A DNA stretch of 40,284 nucleotides from a virus. Of the stretch, positions 1 through 8,569 are shown one piece after another (positions within the stretch are counted from its first letter, which is position 1; the number at the start of each line of letters is the position of its first letter). The stretch lies in the IMG/VR virus record IMGVR_UViG_3300032156_000033, positions 1 to 40,284 of that record; one strand, given 5' to 3'. A program made the position numbers and the translations under genes. The notes beneath the pieces were generated by a model, which was not told where the DNA came from, made no database searches, and worked only from the letters and a program-made list of their open reading frames with translations.

Positions 1-174
1 TAATTGCAAAGTCCCTCATCGAAACAAAGGACTTCTTCCGAGTGTCTTTTGATGATGGGACGCATTTGGATGTTTCTCACCATCACAGGTGGACAATTTT
101 CGATCTCTCCAAGAGAGGCCGAGGCGATAAGGAGCGTGGTAATTTCAAATGCACGGTTGATACCGCATGGCTCC
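1..174. repeat. Terminal direct repeat, left copy (contig circularisation overlap)
   Basis: These 174 bases match 40111-40284 except at one position: T at 128 against C at 40238. The difference is synonymous (GAT/GAC, Asp) in the terminase intein. The overlap shows that the contig closes into a circle of about 40,110 bp. It is either an assembly overlap of a circularly permuted, headful-packaged genome or, less likely, a physical terminal redundancy. It lies inside a gene, which favours an arbitrary assembly cut over a specific terminus. Confidence 0.95.
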
Positions 175-974
175 TGTCCCAGGATTTAAAATACCGAGAC
201 CAAAACAGGTTTGCCATACCAATTATCACTGGTCCAGTTGTTAATTTTGACCCATGTGAACCAGAAATACCGCCCTATGCCCTTGGTTATTGGCTTGGGA
301 ATGGTTACAACCAAGGCTCTACCATGGCATGCAACACAGATGACGTTGACGCCGTCCTAGAGAACCTTAAGCCAGAGCTAGGGGAGCTGTCTTATAGGAT
401 CTATGACCCAACAGCTAAAAGAGCGACTATCCTAACCCCTGGGTGGAGACAGATCCTCAGGAATGCTGGATGGCCCTGCTACAAAGAAAAATCCGAGGTT
501 GGGAATAGCCGAACCGTCTTCACCAAAAATGGGTTCACCCTCAATTGGAGATCTTGGAGTGTTGAGAATAGGAAGAGCTTGCTGGCTGGGCTATTGGATT
601 CAGATGGGCACGCTACGAGTAGGGGGGATGCCGAATTTGACAGCACTGTAGAAGATATAGCTATGTTGGTGAGATCCCTTTTGGTGTCTCTTGGGATGAA
701 ACCCACCCAGGCCTCAATAAAAATGCCTTCCGTTGGGGTTAGTGCTAGCCACAATAAGTTGCCATCTCTAAGGATTGGCGTAACTCCTACAATGCAAGTG
801 TTTAACCTTAAGCGCAAGGCTGAATGTGTTGTTATCCGAGAAAGGTCAAAACGGCAATCAAGGCGTTATATCACGTCTATTGAGCCGATTGGCAGACAGG
901 AAGGGCTTTGTTTTGTTGTAGATTCAAAGGACCACTTATATGCCGCAGGACCAGACTATATCATCACTCACAAC
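1..974 (+). other. Class 3 intein with LAGLIDADG endonuclease, main part (begins at 39993)
   Basis: Together with 39993-40284 this is a 364-residue intein between P-loop Lys32 and Ser (+1). Residue 1 is Asp, not Cys/Ser/Ala. Block B reads VSHHHRW with Trp at intein residue 70 (base 90). Block F reads LCFVVDSKDHLYAA with Cys343 (base 909). The C-terminus is ITHN with Thr362 and the usual His-Asn. Trp/Cys/Thr is the class 3 signature, in which the block F Cys attacks the N-terminal junction directly. Between the splicing halves is a DOD-type endonuclease with motifs ALGYWLGNGY (Asn140 in the usual Asp position) and LLAGLLDSDG (Asp239, Asp241). Endonuclease activity is doubtful; splicing residues look intact. 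Confidence 0.9.
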
Positions 975-2324
975 TCTGATTGTCTCTTGGGAGACTGGCT
1001 TGCTCATCAACAGTCTTTCGGGGGTAACTCTAGAGGAGTTCTGTTTCGGAACTCCTACCCGGAACTTCAGGAAATCCTTGGACGAATGCATATCGTCTTT
1101 GGGGCCATCGGAGCCAAGTGGAGAGAAAAAGATACAACCTGGACCATGCAAAATGGATCCCAACTTCGTCTTTCCTATCTAGATTCCTTTGAGGATGCCC
1201 TTAAACACCGGGGTAACCAATATGACTGGCGTGGACATGATGAATTAACAATGAGGCCCAGTGATGAAGAGTATGTGTTTCTATATTCTCGCATGCGTTC
1301 TGCTCACGGCATCCCTACTCGCACTATTTCTACTAGCAATCCTGGAGGACCAGGCCACACCTGGGTCCTCCGAAGATTCGGAATCGACAAATACCCCAAA
1401 GGAATGAAGCCGATCCATGAATATCTTGATATTAACAAGAATATCACCCTAGAAGATGGGAGCCAATACGATGCCATACCTAACGATCAACTCCCGGTGG
1501 ATATACGAAGAAACACCAGAATCTTCATCCCTGGGAGGCTTTCAGATAATAAATTCCTTGATACAGACGGCCACTATAGGGCACATCTACTGGCTCTCCC
1601 AGAGGCGCAACGTCGGATGCTGCTTGATGGACGATGGGATATCGTCGAGGGTGCTTTCTTTGATGAGTGGGATCCTAATGTCCACGTAGTAAGAGCCTTC
1701 AACCCCCCGCCGTCCTGGAAGAGGTGGATGAGTGGAGACTGGGGCACATCTGCCCCCTATGCCTTTGTCTGGTTCGCCCAATCCCCCAATGGGGAGGTCT
1801 TCGTCTATCGGGAACTCTATGGCACCCAGATGGGTACTAATATTGATAAGGGGGTCAAGGAACCACCCACAACCGTATCTGACCGTATCAATGCCCTTGA
1901 GCAGGAAGGCGATGAATATCTCCAGGAACGGTGGATTGATGCCTCCTGCTTTGACAACCACGAGATGGGGACTAGCGTTTCAGAGCAGTTCAGGCTAAAG
2001 GGCATCTTCTTTCAGCCCTCCCAGAAGAAGTTTAAGTCAGGGAGCATCGCCATGTTCCGAGACTACCTGAAGGTGACCAATGGCATCTGCCGGTTCCATG
2101 TCATGGATAACTGTGTCCACCTGATTCGGACCCTCCCAGCATTAATGGTTGATAGAAACAACGTGGAACAGTATGATACGAAGGGGCCTGACCATCTATT
2201 AGACGCTGTAATCTATGGGATAAGGCGCAATATCAAGACTCGGGAAGAGTTGAACCACGAGCGGGGCTCTGTGGATAGGAATTTGCGCGTTATTAAAAGA
2301 TTTGGCGCTTTCGGCGCTCATTAG
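1..2324 (+). CDS. Terminase large subunit, C-terminal part (gene continues from 39897; contains an intein)
   Basis: The frame enters from the other end of the contig (codon phase at base 3) and ends at 2324. With 39897-40284 it encodes an 845-residue precursor: 32 extein residues, a 364-residue intein, and 449 extein residues. The spliced protein is about 481 residues, normal for a large terminase. From base 975 the extein starts SDCLLGDWL, completing the Walker A P-loop GGAAGGGKS. The Walker B region is YDWRGHDELT, the coupling motif is STSNPGGPG, and the C-terminal nuclease has the acidic clusters SGDWG, WIDAS and GPDHLLDAV. This enzyme pumps DNA into the prohead through the portal encoded next door and cuts it. 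Packaging ATPase activity depends on the intein being removed because the P-loop is split. Family and intein calls are secure; headful packaging is inferred. Confidence 0.93.
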   Translation, partial: IAKSLIETKDFFRVSFDDGTHLDVSHHHRWTIFDLSKRGRGDKERGNFKCTVDTAWLLSQDLKYRDQNRFAIPIITGPVVNFDPCEPEIPPYALGYWLGNGYNQGSTMACNTDDVDAVLENLKPELGELSYRIYDPTAKRATILTPGWRQILRNAGWPCYKEKSEVGNSRTVFTKNGFTLNWRSWSVENRKSLLAGLLDSDGHATSRGDAEFDSTVEDIAMLVRSLLVSLGMKPTQASIKMPSVGVSASHNKLPSLRIGVTPTMQVFNLKRKAECVVIRERSKRQSRRYITSIEPIGRQEGLCFVVDSKDHLYAAGPDYIITHNSDCLLGDWLAHQQSFGGNSRGVLFRNSYPELQEILGRMHIVFGAIGAKWREKDTTWTMQNGSQLRLSYLDSFEDALKHRGNQYDWRGHDELTMRPSDEEYVFLYSRMRSAHGIPTRTISTSNPGGPGHTWVLRRFGIDKYPKGMKPIHEYLDINKNITLEDGSQYDAIPNDQLPVDIRRNTRIFIPGRLSDNKFLDTDGHYRAHLLALPEAQRRMLLDGRWDIVEGAFFDEWDPNVHVVRAFNPPPSWKRWMSGDWGTSAPYAFVWFAQSPNGEVFVYRELYGTQMGTNIDKGVKEPPTTVSDRINALEQEGDEYLQERWIDASCFDNHEMGTSVSEQFRLKGIFFQPSQKKFKSGSIAMFRDYLKVTNGICRFHVMDNCVHLIRTLPALMVDRNNVEQYDTKGPDHLLDAVIYGIRRNIKTREELNHERGSVDRNLRVIKRFGAFGAH

Positions 2325-2350
2325 TTACTATGTTGAAGAGGTGTTTATAA

Positions 2351-4333
2351 ATGATAACTCCAGGTTTGGACCTAACTTCGGTAGCTAATTGGGCTTCACA
2401 GTGGTATTCAGACCGAAAAAACGAACGGATTATGAAGGAGCGGATCTGGAACGAGTGCTGGCTTGCCTATGACTGCAAATTTGGCGAAACATGGGCCGAT
2501 TTGGAGGATTATCGGTCTAAACGCTACCTTTCTTTGCCTTGGCAGATGACCGAGAGCGTTTGCGCAAGCATGGTGAACGGCACAATGCCATCAGATGACT
2601 GGTTCAACATCCTGGGCCGCACCCCTGGGGACGATTCAGGCTCCAAATTGATGCAGGCCCTCCTGAAGTGGCAGCATTACCGCTCTGGGTTCCGAAATGA
2701 GGTTTCTGAAATCCTAAAACAGTCTTGGATCTTCGGGAATGTCCCTGTCGCTGTCGATTGGCATGAAGAATTGCTTGATATTCCTGATCCTGATGCCTAC
2801 GCTGCCCAGATCGCGCAGAATCAGATGATGGAAGCGCAGGGGATGGTGGTTCCTGAAACTTTGCAGATGAAGCAATGGCCTACCAAGACTGTTCGGAAAT
2901 ATGATGGCCCCAGGGTTAAAAGCGGGAACATCTTCGACTATGTGCAGGACTTGAGCCCCAGCAATGAGCGCATGGCCCTTCGCGGTATGCGCTTTTTTAG
3001 GTCTAAGGGCTATCTCCAAAATATGAGCAAGATGGACTCAAATGGGTATAGCCTGTATGAAAATATTGAAGGCTTGGGCAATGAAACTATCTTCCGGGAG
3101 TCCTCTGATTCTCTCAAAATGATGACAGAACGGCAGATTGGTATTGCTAAGATGCCAAAAGATATGGTCGAACTTATTCAATATGAAGGAGATATTGAAA
3201 TCCCAGATGGGATGGGATCCTCTACCTTCTACCCCAACCATATCCTTGTTGTTGCCAACCGAACTACCGTTATCAGGTTTGAACCCAACCCCTTCTACCA
3301 TGGCAGACCCACCTGGGAACTGTTCAGGCTCTACGAGGAGCCCAATGAACTCTACGCGAGGGGAGGAATTGAGCCCATTCTAGGGATCAATGACGGTATC
3401 CAGTGCCGGTACAACCAGACGATTGAAGCGAACTCACTAGCCGTCAACCCTCAGTTCAAATACAAGGAAGATGGGGTCTTTGACCCTGACCAGTTCATTT
3501 CTGCCCCTGGGATGCTCCACAAAGTAGCTGATCCTGCCGGGAATATCCTCCCTCTCCAGATCCCCAGCGAAGCGTCCCTCTCCTGGAATGAGATTAACTT
3601 TGGTATCAACCAGCTTAACCTAATCACTGGCGCGTCTGAGAACTTTGGTGGGGACCCCTCCGCTACTCAGGTATCCATTCAGGCTGGCATGAGTGCTAAC
3701 CGGACCCGCGAGACGCTTAACCATATCAACTATGCCCTCCTGATCCCAATCCTGGAGAAGGAGATTGCCCTTAATCAGCAACTGATGGACGAGGCAACCT
3801 GGGTTCGTATCGTCTCTGACACCCCTGGTCAGGCCAATGACCCCGTGACGGGCTTGCCCTTCACCATCCAGCCACAGCAGTTCCAGGTGAGCCCTGAGGA
3901 CATCGTTGGGGCCTATGATGTGGTTGCTGTAGGGGCTAACCAGACCTCCCAGAACATTCAGAAGTCCAAGGACTTGCTCCAAATCACCACTGCTATTGCC
4001 CAGTCCCCATTCGCTAACGCAATTAAGGGGCCTGAATTTGTTAACGAAGTCTACCGAATGGGCGGCTTCTTTGATGCCTGGAAGTTCATTAAAACTCCAG
4101 AGGAGATCCAACTTGAACAGCAACAGCAGTTTAATCAGCAACTTGCTCTTAAAGCCAGCGGAATGGGACCGGAGGGACCTGGCCCAGCGGGAGGCGGACA
4201 AGGAGCAGTTTCGAGCCCTGGCCCTGAACCCTCACCTGGAGGTATTGCTTCGATGGCTGGAATGGCAGAAGGGCCGGGCGAACTCCCCGGTGGACCCAAC
4301 CCAGACCAATTGGCAGGAAACCGCTTTGGTTAA
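2351..4333 (+). CDS. Portal protein
   Basis: A 660-residue protein directly after the large terminase, in the usual terminase-portal-scaffold-capsid order. It should form the dodecameric ring at one head vertex through which DNA enters and leaves, and dock the terminase and later the tail adaptor. The N-terminal part is rich in Trp and acidic residues. The middle (about residues 330-480) has the portal-like stretch PNELYARGGIEPILGIND followed by a long helical section with QLNLITGASENFGG and SANRTRETLNHI, resembling portals of podoviruses. The C-terminal 60 residues are Gln-rich, then a low-complexity Gly/Pro tail (QAVSSPGPEPSPGG-like), probably a disordered barrel extension. Start ATG follows GAAGAGGTG after the terminase stop. 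Function rests on order and overall character, not on one decisive motif. Confidence 0.82.
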   Translation: MITPGLDLTSVANWASQWYSDRKNERIMKERIWNECWLAYDCKFGETWADLEDYRSKRYLSLPWQMTESVCASMVNGTMPSDDWFNILGRTPGDDSGSKLMQALLKWQHYRSGFRNEVSEILKQSWIFGNVPVAVDWHEELLDIPDPDAYAAQIAQNQMMEAQGMVVPETLQMKQWPTKTVRKYDGPRVKSGNIFDYVQDLSPSNERMALRGMRFFRSKGYLQNMSKMDSNGYSLYENIEGLGNETIFRESSDSLKMMTERQIGIAKMPKDMVELIQYEGDIEIPDGMGSSTFYPNHILVVANRTTVIRFEPNPFYHGRPTWELFRLYEEPNELYARGGIEPILGINDGIQCRYNQTIEANSLAVNPQFKYKEDGVFDPDQFISAPGMLHKVADPAGNILPLQIPSEASLSWNEINFGINQLNLITGASENFGGDPSATQVSIQAGMSANRTRETLNHINYALLIPILEKEIALNQQLMDEATWVRIVSDTPGQANDPVTGLPFTIQPQQFQVSPEDIVGAYDVVAVGANQTSQNIQKSKDLLQITTAIAQSPFANAIKGPEFVNEVYRMGGFFDAWKFIKTPEEIQLEQQQQFNQQLALKASGMGPEGPGPAGGGQGAVSSPGPEPSPGGIASMAGMAEGPGELPGGPNPDQLAGNRFG

Positions 4334-4384
4334 CAAAGGGAGGATTGATCTGATCGTTGAAATTGCGTCTCAACTTAAATAAAT

Positions 4385-4413
4385 TTGCTTCATTGAAATA
4401 ATAACACTATCAT
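4385..4413 (+). promoter_or_regulatory. Sigma70-like promoter upstream of scaffold and capsid genes
   Basis: TTGCTT (4385-4390) and TATCAT (4408-4413) are separated by exactly 17 bp in an AT-rich gap of 126 bp between portal and scaffold. A small perfect inverted repeat CGTGA-GCGA-TCACG follows at 4421-4434, where an operator or 5' hairpin could lie. It would give extra transcription of the scaffold and major capsid genes, whose products are needed in high amounts. Prediction from consensus only. Confidence 0.5.
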
Positions 4414-4459
4414 AAACCATCGTGAGCGATCACGTTAAACATCAATAAGGAGACTGGTT

Positions 4460-5110
4460 ATGCCAGAGGAATTTGAAGAACAGGAAGTTACGGAAACCAC
4501 CGAAGTTGAGACACCCCCTGAAGCTGAGGCTGAAGAGGAAGCAAAAGTCCCAATTAGGGTTGTCAAAGAACTCCGTGATGAACTGAGACAGGCGAAGGAA
4601 GATGGCTACATGACCCGTCAGCAGATGACACGGCTGATGAGCGACTATCAGGAAGCCATCCGGACGAAGACCCCGATTGAGCCGCAGCCTGACCTTGACC
4701 CTGAGGTCTTGAAGTTGCTCAAGCCCTATTTGAAGCCCTTTGAAGAGGAGATTGGTCGCACCAAGGCTGAACTCGCTACCTTCAAAGCCTCTAGGGAACA
4801 GTCGGAAGCAGAGCGATTCATCGAAAAAAACCTTCCCAATCTCGAAGAGATCAGGACGGAACTCTTGAAAGAAATCCAGTCTTATAGCAAAGACGACCAG
4901 AACGAAATCCTAGCTAACCCCCGTGAGATTGTCCGAATCGGGAAGATGATTAGCCGGATGAAGGCTGGAACCTCTACGGTCAAAACCGAGAATCGTTCTC
5001 GGGCAAGGGCCGAGACTGGATCAACCCAAACAACTCGTGACTCCAACCGTGCCGCCGAAATGAACGAAGAACAGTTTAATGCGTTCCTCCGGAAGCAGGG
5101 TTACTTCTAA
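4460..5110 (+). CDS. Scaffolding protein (putative)
   Basis: A 216-residue, strongly charged protein just before the major capsid gene. The N-terminus is very acidic (EEFEEQEVTETTEVETPPEA). The middle is predicted to be long amphipathic helix or coiled coil (about residues 35-130), and a basic segment lies near the end (VKTENRSRARAET), followed by a short C-terminal motif MNEEQFNAFLRKQGYF. Acidic, helical, with a basic C-terminal capsid-binding tail is the standard scaffold profile. It would line the procapsid and leave on maturation. A strong ribosome-binding site (AAGGAGACTGGTT) precedes the ATG. Assigned by position and composition; no sequence-specific family motif was recognised. Confidence 0.72.
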   Translation: MPEEFEEQEVTETTEVETPPEAEAEEEAKVPIRVVKELRDELRQAKEDGYMTRQQMTRLMSDYQEAIRTKTPIEPQPDLDPEVLKLLKPYLKPFEEEIGRTKAELATFKASREQSEAERFIEKNLPNLEEIRTELLKEIQSYSKDDQNEILANPREIVRIGKMISRMKAGTSTVKTENRSRARAETGSTQTTRDSNRAAEMNEEQFNAFLRKQGYF

Positions 5111-5123
5111 AAAGGAATAAATC

Positions 5124-6149
5124 ATGGCCGGTCCCGCTACTTCCGCTACCTATGCTCCTCTTGGAGTATTTGTTGATCGTGCCGCTCTTGCGGTTGCGAT
5201 GCCCCTCCTCACTATCTCCAAGTTCGGTCTTCAGAAGAAGATCCCCCAGAAGAACAGCAAGACTATCAAATTCCGCCGGTACGAGAAGATGTCTCCTACC
5301 ACTGGCGCGGTCCTTGGCACCATCAAGGCCCTTCAGGATGGCGTGGTGCCCTCCACCGTTAATCCGACTGTGACCGATCTGACCGCCACCCTGTTCCAGT
5401 ATGGCAATCTCTCTCAGATCAGCGATCAGGCTATTTGGGTGAACGAAGCGGATGTGGATTCCGAGGTTGTGAAGCGCAACTCTGAGAACATGGTTGAAAC
5501 CATTGAGCGAGTCTATTGGGCTGGCATCATCGGCGGCTCCACTGTCCAGCGTCTGACCGATGACATCGGCTCCATCTCTGGGGCTGCCCGAACCGATGTG
5601 GCCGGTCGTATCAATGCCCGTGCCCTCGACAAGGCGATTCGGACCCTCCAGGCTAATGTGGCTAAGCCGATCACCACGGATGTCTCTGCTACCACTAAGA
5701 TTGGCACCCAGGGCGTCCGTTCTGGCTATGTGATGGTCATCCATCCCCATGTCAAGTATGACCTTGAACTGGTCCCCGGCTACATCCCCAAGGCCCAGTA
5801 TGGTTCGATGGAAGGCACGTTTGATGGCGAAATCGGCTCCTATAAGGAAATCCGCTTTGTCGTCAGCACCCTTGCCCAGATCTTCCCCGATGGCGGCGCA
5901 AATGTCGCTGGCACGATGTCCACCGGCACGACCAAGAGTGATGTCTACATCAATATGCTCTTTGGCAAGGAAGCCTATGCCGTGATTGATCTTGCCTCTA
6001 GCTCCCAGACTTACTACACGTCTGCGGCCCAGGTGGATCATTCCAACCCCCTTGGCCAGTTTGCCTCGATTGGTTGGAAGGCCATGTGTGCCTCTATCAT
6101 CCTTAACGATAGCTGGCTCCTCCGTCAGGAAGTCGTCGCTTCTGCCTAA
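5124..6149 (+). CDS. Major capsid protein, N4-gp56-like family
   Basis: A 341-residue protein 13 bp after the scaffold gene. The N-terminal half carries the pattern I associate with N4-gp56-type capsid proteins: IPQKNSKTIKFRRYEKM near residues 45-60, then the EGV-like QDGVVPSTVNPTVTDLTATLFQYGN with ISDQA. Such proteins adopt the HK97 fold and build the icosahedral shell. Codon use is biased to frequent codons, as expected for an abundant virion protein. The start ATG follows AAAAAGGAATAAATC. The long antisense open frame over this gene is a composition shadow. Identity as the major head subunit is well supported by order, size and family resemblance. Confidence 0.88.
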   Translation: MAGPATSATYAPLGVFVDRAALAVAMPLLTISKFGLQKKIPQKNSKTIKFRRYEKMSPTTGAVLGTIKALQDGVVPSTVNPTVTDLTATLFQYGNLSQISDQAIWVNEADVDSEVVKRNSENMVETIERVYWAGIIGGSTVQRLTDDIGSISGAARTDVAGRINARALDKAIRTLQANVAKPITTDVSATTKIGTQGVRSGYVMVIHPHVKYDLELVPGYIPKAQYGSMEGTFDGEIGSYKEIRFVVSTLAQIFPDGGANVAGTMSTGTTKSDVYINMLFGKEAYAVIDLASSSQTYYTSAAQVDHSNPLGQFASIGWKAMCASIILNDSWLLRQEVVASA

Positions 6150-6160
6150 AACGTGAACAG

Positions 6161-6182
6161 GGAGGGGGCTTCGGTCCCCTCC
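6161..6182 (+). terminator. GC-rich hairpin with UUCG loop after the capsid gene
   Basis: GGAGGGGGC-TTCG-GTCCCCTCC can fold into a 9-bp stem (one G-U pair) closed by a UUCG tetraloop, 12 bp after the capsid stop. Only a weak T-run follows (CTCTTCCT), so it may be a partial terminator or an mRNA-stabilising 3' end for the abundant capsid transcript. Confidence 0.6.
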
Positions 6183-6210
6183 TCTTCCTAAAACACTAAG
6201 GAGATTAACC

Positions 6211-6561
6211 ATGGCTTTCACTTTTGCATCTGTGTCTGATGACCCGATCACTGGGATTCAGACCTTCTCTGCCACTACTGATACTAGCTCTGCGGCTGGG
6301 ACCTTCTATACCGGCTTCAGCCCTCGTTACATTTTGGTGTATCAGGAAACGACTCCTGCCCAGTATGAGTGGTTTGAAGGCATGACCGCTGCCTACATGA
6401 AGAAGATTGTTGCCGCTGGAACGGTTACCACTGACACCACGAATGGTATCACGGTTAAGGCTACCGTCTCTGCCACTTCTGGCCAGGGGCCTTACCAGGT
6501 AACGCTTGGAACGGGTTGCCACACTAACAGTGCCACTTTCCGTATTACCTGCTTCAAATAG
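6211..6561 (+). CDS. Small structural protein after capsid (decoration or head protein, putative)
   Basis: A 116-residue protein between two hairpin terminators, directly after the major capsid gene. It is rich in Thr, Ser, Ala and Gly with alternating hydrophobic residues, the make-up of an all-beta, Ig-like or decoration fold (AAGTVTTDTTNGITVKATVS). Two Cys lie at the end (GTGCHTNSATFRITCF). It has no Lys-rich or membrane segment. Being in its own terminator-bounded unit beside the capsid gene suggests a high-copy head component, but no family was recognised. The start follows AAGGAGATTAACC. Confidence 0.6.
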   Translation: MAFTFASVSDDPITGIQTFSATTDTSSAAGTFYTGFSPRYILVYQETTPAQYEWFEGMTAAYMKKIVAAGTVTTDTTNGITVKATVSATSGQGPYQVTLGTGCHTNSATFRITCFK

Positions 6562-6570
6562 GTTGAACCA

Positions 6571-6600
6571 AGGGGGGGCTCACGCCCCCCTGCCTTTATT
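6571..6600 (+). terminator. Rho-independent terminator
   Basis: AGGGGGG (from 6571) pairs with CCCCCCT around a 7-base loop that can close one more C-G pair. It is followed by GCCTTTATT. It lies 10 bp after the stop of the preceding gene and before a new ribosome-binding site. Confidence 0.7.
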
Positions 6601-6623
6601 CGCTTAGAGCGAAAGGAGATTTT

Positions 6624-7073
6624 ATGTCCGAAGAGGTTGAAATCAAGATCCCGGTTGCTCCCAAAGCTAAGGCTAAGGGTGGTCGTCCCCGGAAGGTTGC
6701 CACTAAATTGAAGCCTCATGAAAGCCTTCATGAGATTGCGGTCCCCAAGAAGGCTACCCAGTTCAATGAATGGCCTACCAAAAAGGCTTGCCGTATCAAG
6801 ATCCACAAGAGCACGGAAGAAGGGGACGAAACGATTTGGCAGCTTGGGGACAGCCCCATTCTGCGTATCCGGCGCGGTGTTGAAGTCATTGTCCCTTATG
6901 ACATTAAGAGCCTGTTGGATGACTCTGTGGTCGATATGCCCCGCTGCAATATGAACACGATCCCGCCTACACACTACGTCGAAAAGGTTACTCGCTTTGA
7001 ATATTCCTATTTTGGCGAATGCACCTGGGAAGATTATCTAGCGTTCAAGGCTGGCGAAGCCAAGAAGAAATAG
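6624..7073 (+). CDS. Basic protein with AT-hook-like motif, function unknown
   Basis: A 149-residue protein in the head region. Residues 13-35 form a basic low-complexity tail, AKAKGGRPRKVATKLK, whose GRPRK core is the minor-groove-binding AT-hook sequence. The rest looks like a compact domain (WQLGDSPILRIRRGVEVIVP) ending in an acidic-aromatic segment and a Lys tail. Its place between a head protein and a fibre suggests a virion or DNA-associated role, perhaps condensing or anchoring packaged DNA, but that is inference. A strong GAAAGGAGATTTT precedes the start. No family recognised. Confidence 0.62.
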   Translation: MSEEVEIKIPVAPKAKAKGGRPRKVATKLKPHESLHEIAVPKKATQFNEWPTKKACRIKIHKSTEEGDETIWQLGDSPILRIRRGVEVIVPYDIKSLLDDSVVDMPRCNMNTIPPTHYVEKVTRFEYSYFGECTWEDYLAFKAGEAKKK

Positions 7074-7089
7074 AACAATGGAGTAGAAG

Positions 7090-8559
7090 ATGCAGAGATT
7101 CCAGGGAACAGTCCAGGACGCAAACGGTAGGGCGGTAGCGAGTGCAACTGTAACGGTCTACACGTCTGGAGTCGTCAACCCGCTCCCTGTTATCTATCAA
7201 GCCGCTGGGAGCAAAACCGCCCCAGCGGTTCAGTCTAACCCTATCTCTACGGACTCTTTGGGCAATTTTGGATTTGCTGCACCGGATGGAACTTATGATG
7301 TAGTTATCTCAGGTGGTGGGATCCCCACCAAAACACTCCCCAACATCAATTTCTTCGATGGTGGGATCACCTATCCAAGCCCCATGCTTGGGACGGTCAC
7401 TAGCGTTAGCATGACCGCACCAGCTCTCTTCACGGTAGGCGGCTCTCCCGTGACGGGGAGCGGAACCTTGGTGATGGCTCTTGCAACCCAGAGCAAGAAC
7501 CTGGTCCTTGCGTCTGACCCTGTGAATAATGGTGTAGCCCCCGCCATGAGATCCCTTGTCGCGGCTGATCTCCCGTCTGTTGGGACCGCTGGGGTGAAGG
7601 GGTCTGCGACTAAGATCCCTGTCTTTACAACGGATGCCCAGGGGAATGTTGTCTCCAATACGGATACGACTTGCACCCCCGCCTTCTCTAGCATCACTGG
7701 CACCCCTACCACCCTGGCTGGTTATGGTATTACCGATGCCGCGTCTCTAGGTTCTGCTGCCTTCTTCTCCGGGGATTTGCGTTGGTCAATGGACTCTACG
7801 GTCCAATCCGGTTGGCTGCTGGCTAACGGGGGAACCATCGGGAACGCTGCGTCGGGAGGCACGTCTAGAGCCGCTGCCGATACGCAAAGCCTGTTCACTA
7901 TCATCTGGAACCAGACCCTAATTGATTACTGCCCGATGCAGGACTCCGCAGGAGCGGTTGTCTCTAAGGGAGCGACTGCCGCTGCCGACTTTGGAGCTAA
8001 CAAGCGGATAGCTCTTCCGACCTTCGCTGGCAGGTCCATGGTAGGTGTGGGGACTGGCACCTGGGCTGCAACATTCACGGCTGACGCGGGAACGGAGCGC
8101 ATCACCCTGTCCAGGGCCTACAAGGGCATCCAGACGGGGCAGGCACTCACCCTCTCGAATGTGGGTGGCGCTCTCCCCGCTGGGCTCTCCGCTGGTGTTT
8201 GGTATGCCATCCGGGTAAGCGATTCGGTTGTCCAACTTGCCTCGACTCTCGCGCTGGCTCTCGCCGGTTCTGCTACAGACATCACGGGCGCAGGGACTGG
8301 CGTTCATACCGCAACCCTGAACCTGACTGCCATCACTGATGGTGAACTTGGTGGTGAAGCGACCCATGGGCTCATCACTGCTGAGATCCCTGCCCATGTC
8401 CACGGGACGGTTGTTACTGCTGTTGCTGCTGGGACCACCCTTGGCGCAGTAGGGACTGCTTACGATGTGACCACTGCATCCACTGCCTCTACGGGCGGCT
8501 CTGCGGCCCATAATCTAAGAACCCCCTACCAGGGCGCGTATTGCCACATCAAACTCTAG
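7090..8559 (+). CDS. Tail fibre/collar protein with N-terminal anchor module shared with the tailspike
   Basis: A 489-residue protein in three parts. Residues 1-85 form a beta-rich module (GRAVASATVTVYTSG, STDSLGNFGFAAPDGTYDVVISGGG) of the carboxypeptidase-regulatory-like type, clearly related to the N-terminus of the tailspike at 21227. A fibre region follows with the typical phage fibre motif LAGYGITDAASLGSAAF (about residue 210). From about residue 235 there is a tail-collar-like domain (GWLLANGGTIGN, ANKRIALPTFAGRSMVGVG), ending in the usual PAHVHG and LRTPYQGAYCHIKL. It probably attaches to the tail and contacts the host surface. It is placed among head genes, away from the other fibre genes. 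The start follows ATGGAGTAGAAG. Confidence 0.8.
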   Translation: MQRFQGTVQDANGRAVASATVTVYTSGVVNPLPVIYQAAGSKTAPAVQSNPISTDSLGNFGFAAPDGTYDVVISGGGIPTKTLPNINFFDGGITYPSPMLGTVTSVSMTAPALFTVGGSPVTGSGTLVMALATQSKNLVLASDPVNNGVAPAMRSLVAADLPSVGTAGVKGSATKIPVFTTDAQGNVVSNTDTTCTPAFSSITGTPTTLAGYGITDAASLGSAAFFSGDLRWSMDSTVQSGWLLANGGTIGNAASGGTSRAAADTQSLFTIIWNQTLIDYCPMQDSAGAVVSKGATAAADFGANKRIALPTFAGRSMVGVGTGTWAATFTADAGTERITLSRAYKGIQTGQALTLSNVGGALPAGLSAGVWYAIRVSDSVVQLASTLALALAGSATDITGAGTGVHTATLNLTAITDGELGGEATHGLITAEIPAHVHGTVVTAVAAGTTLGAVGTAYDVTTASTASTGGSAAHNLRTPYQGAYCHIKL

Positions 8560-8569
8560 GAGTTAACTG

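Noticed and set aside
5076-6251. 391-residue open frame antisense to the capsid gene
   Set aside because: It lies wholly opposite the major capsid gene, has no ribosome-binding site in context and reflects codon bias of the sense gene.
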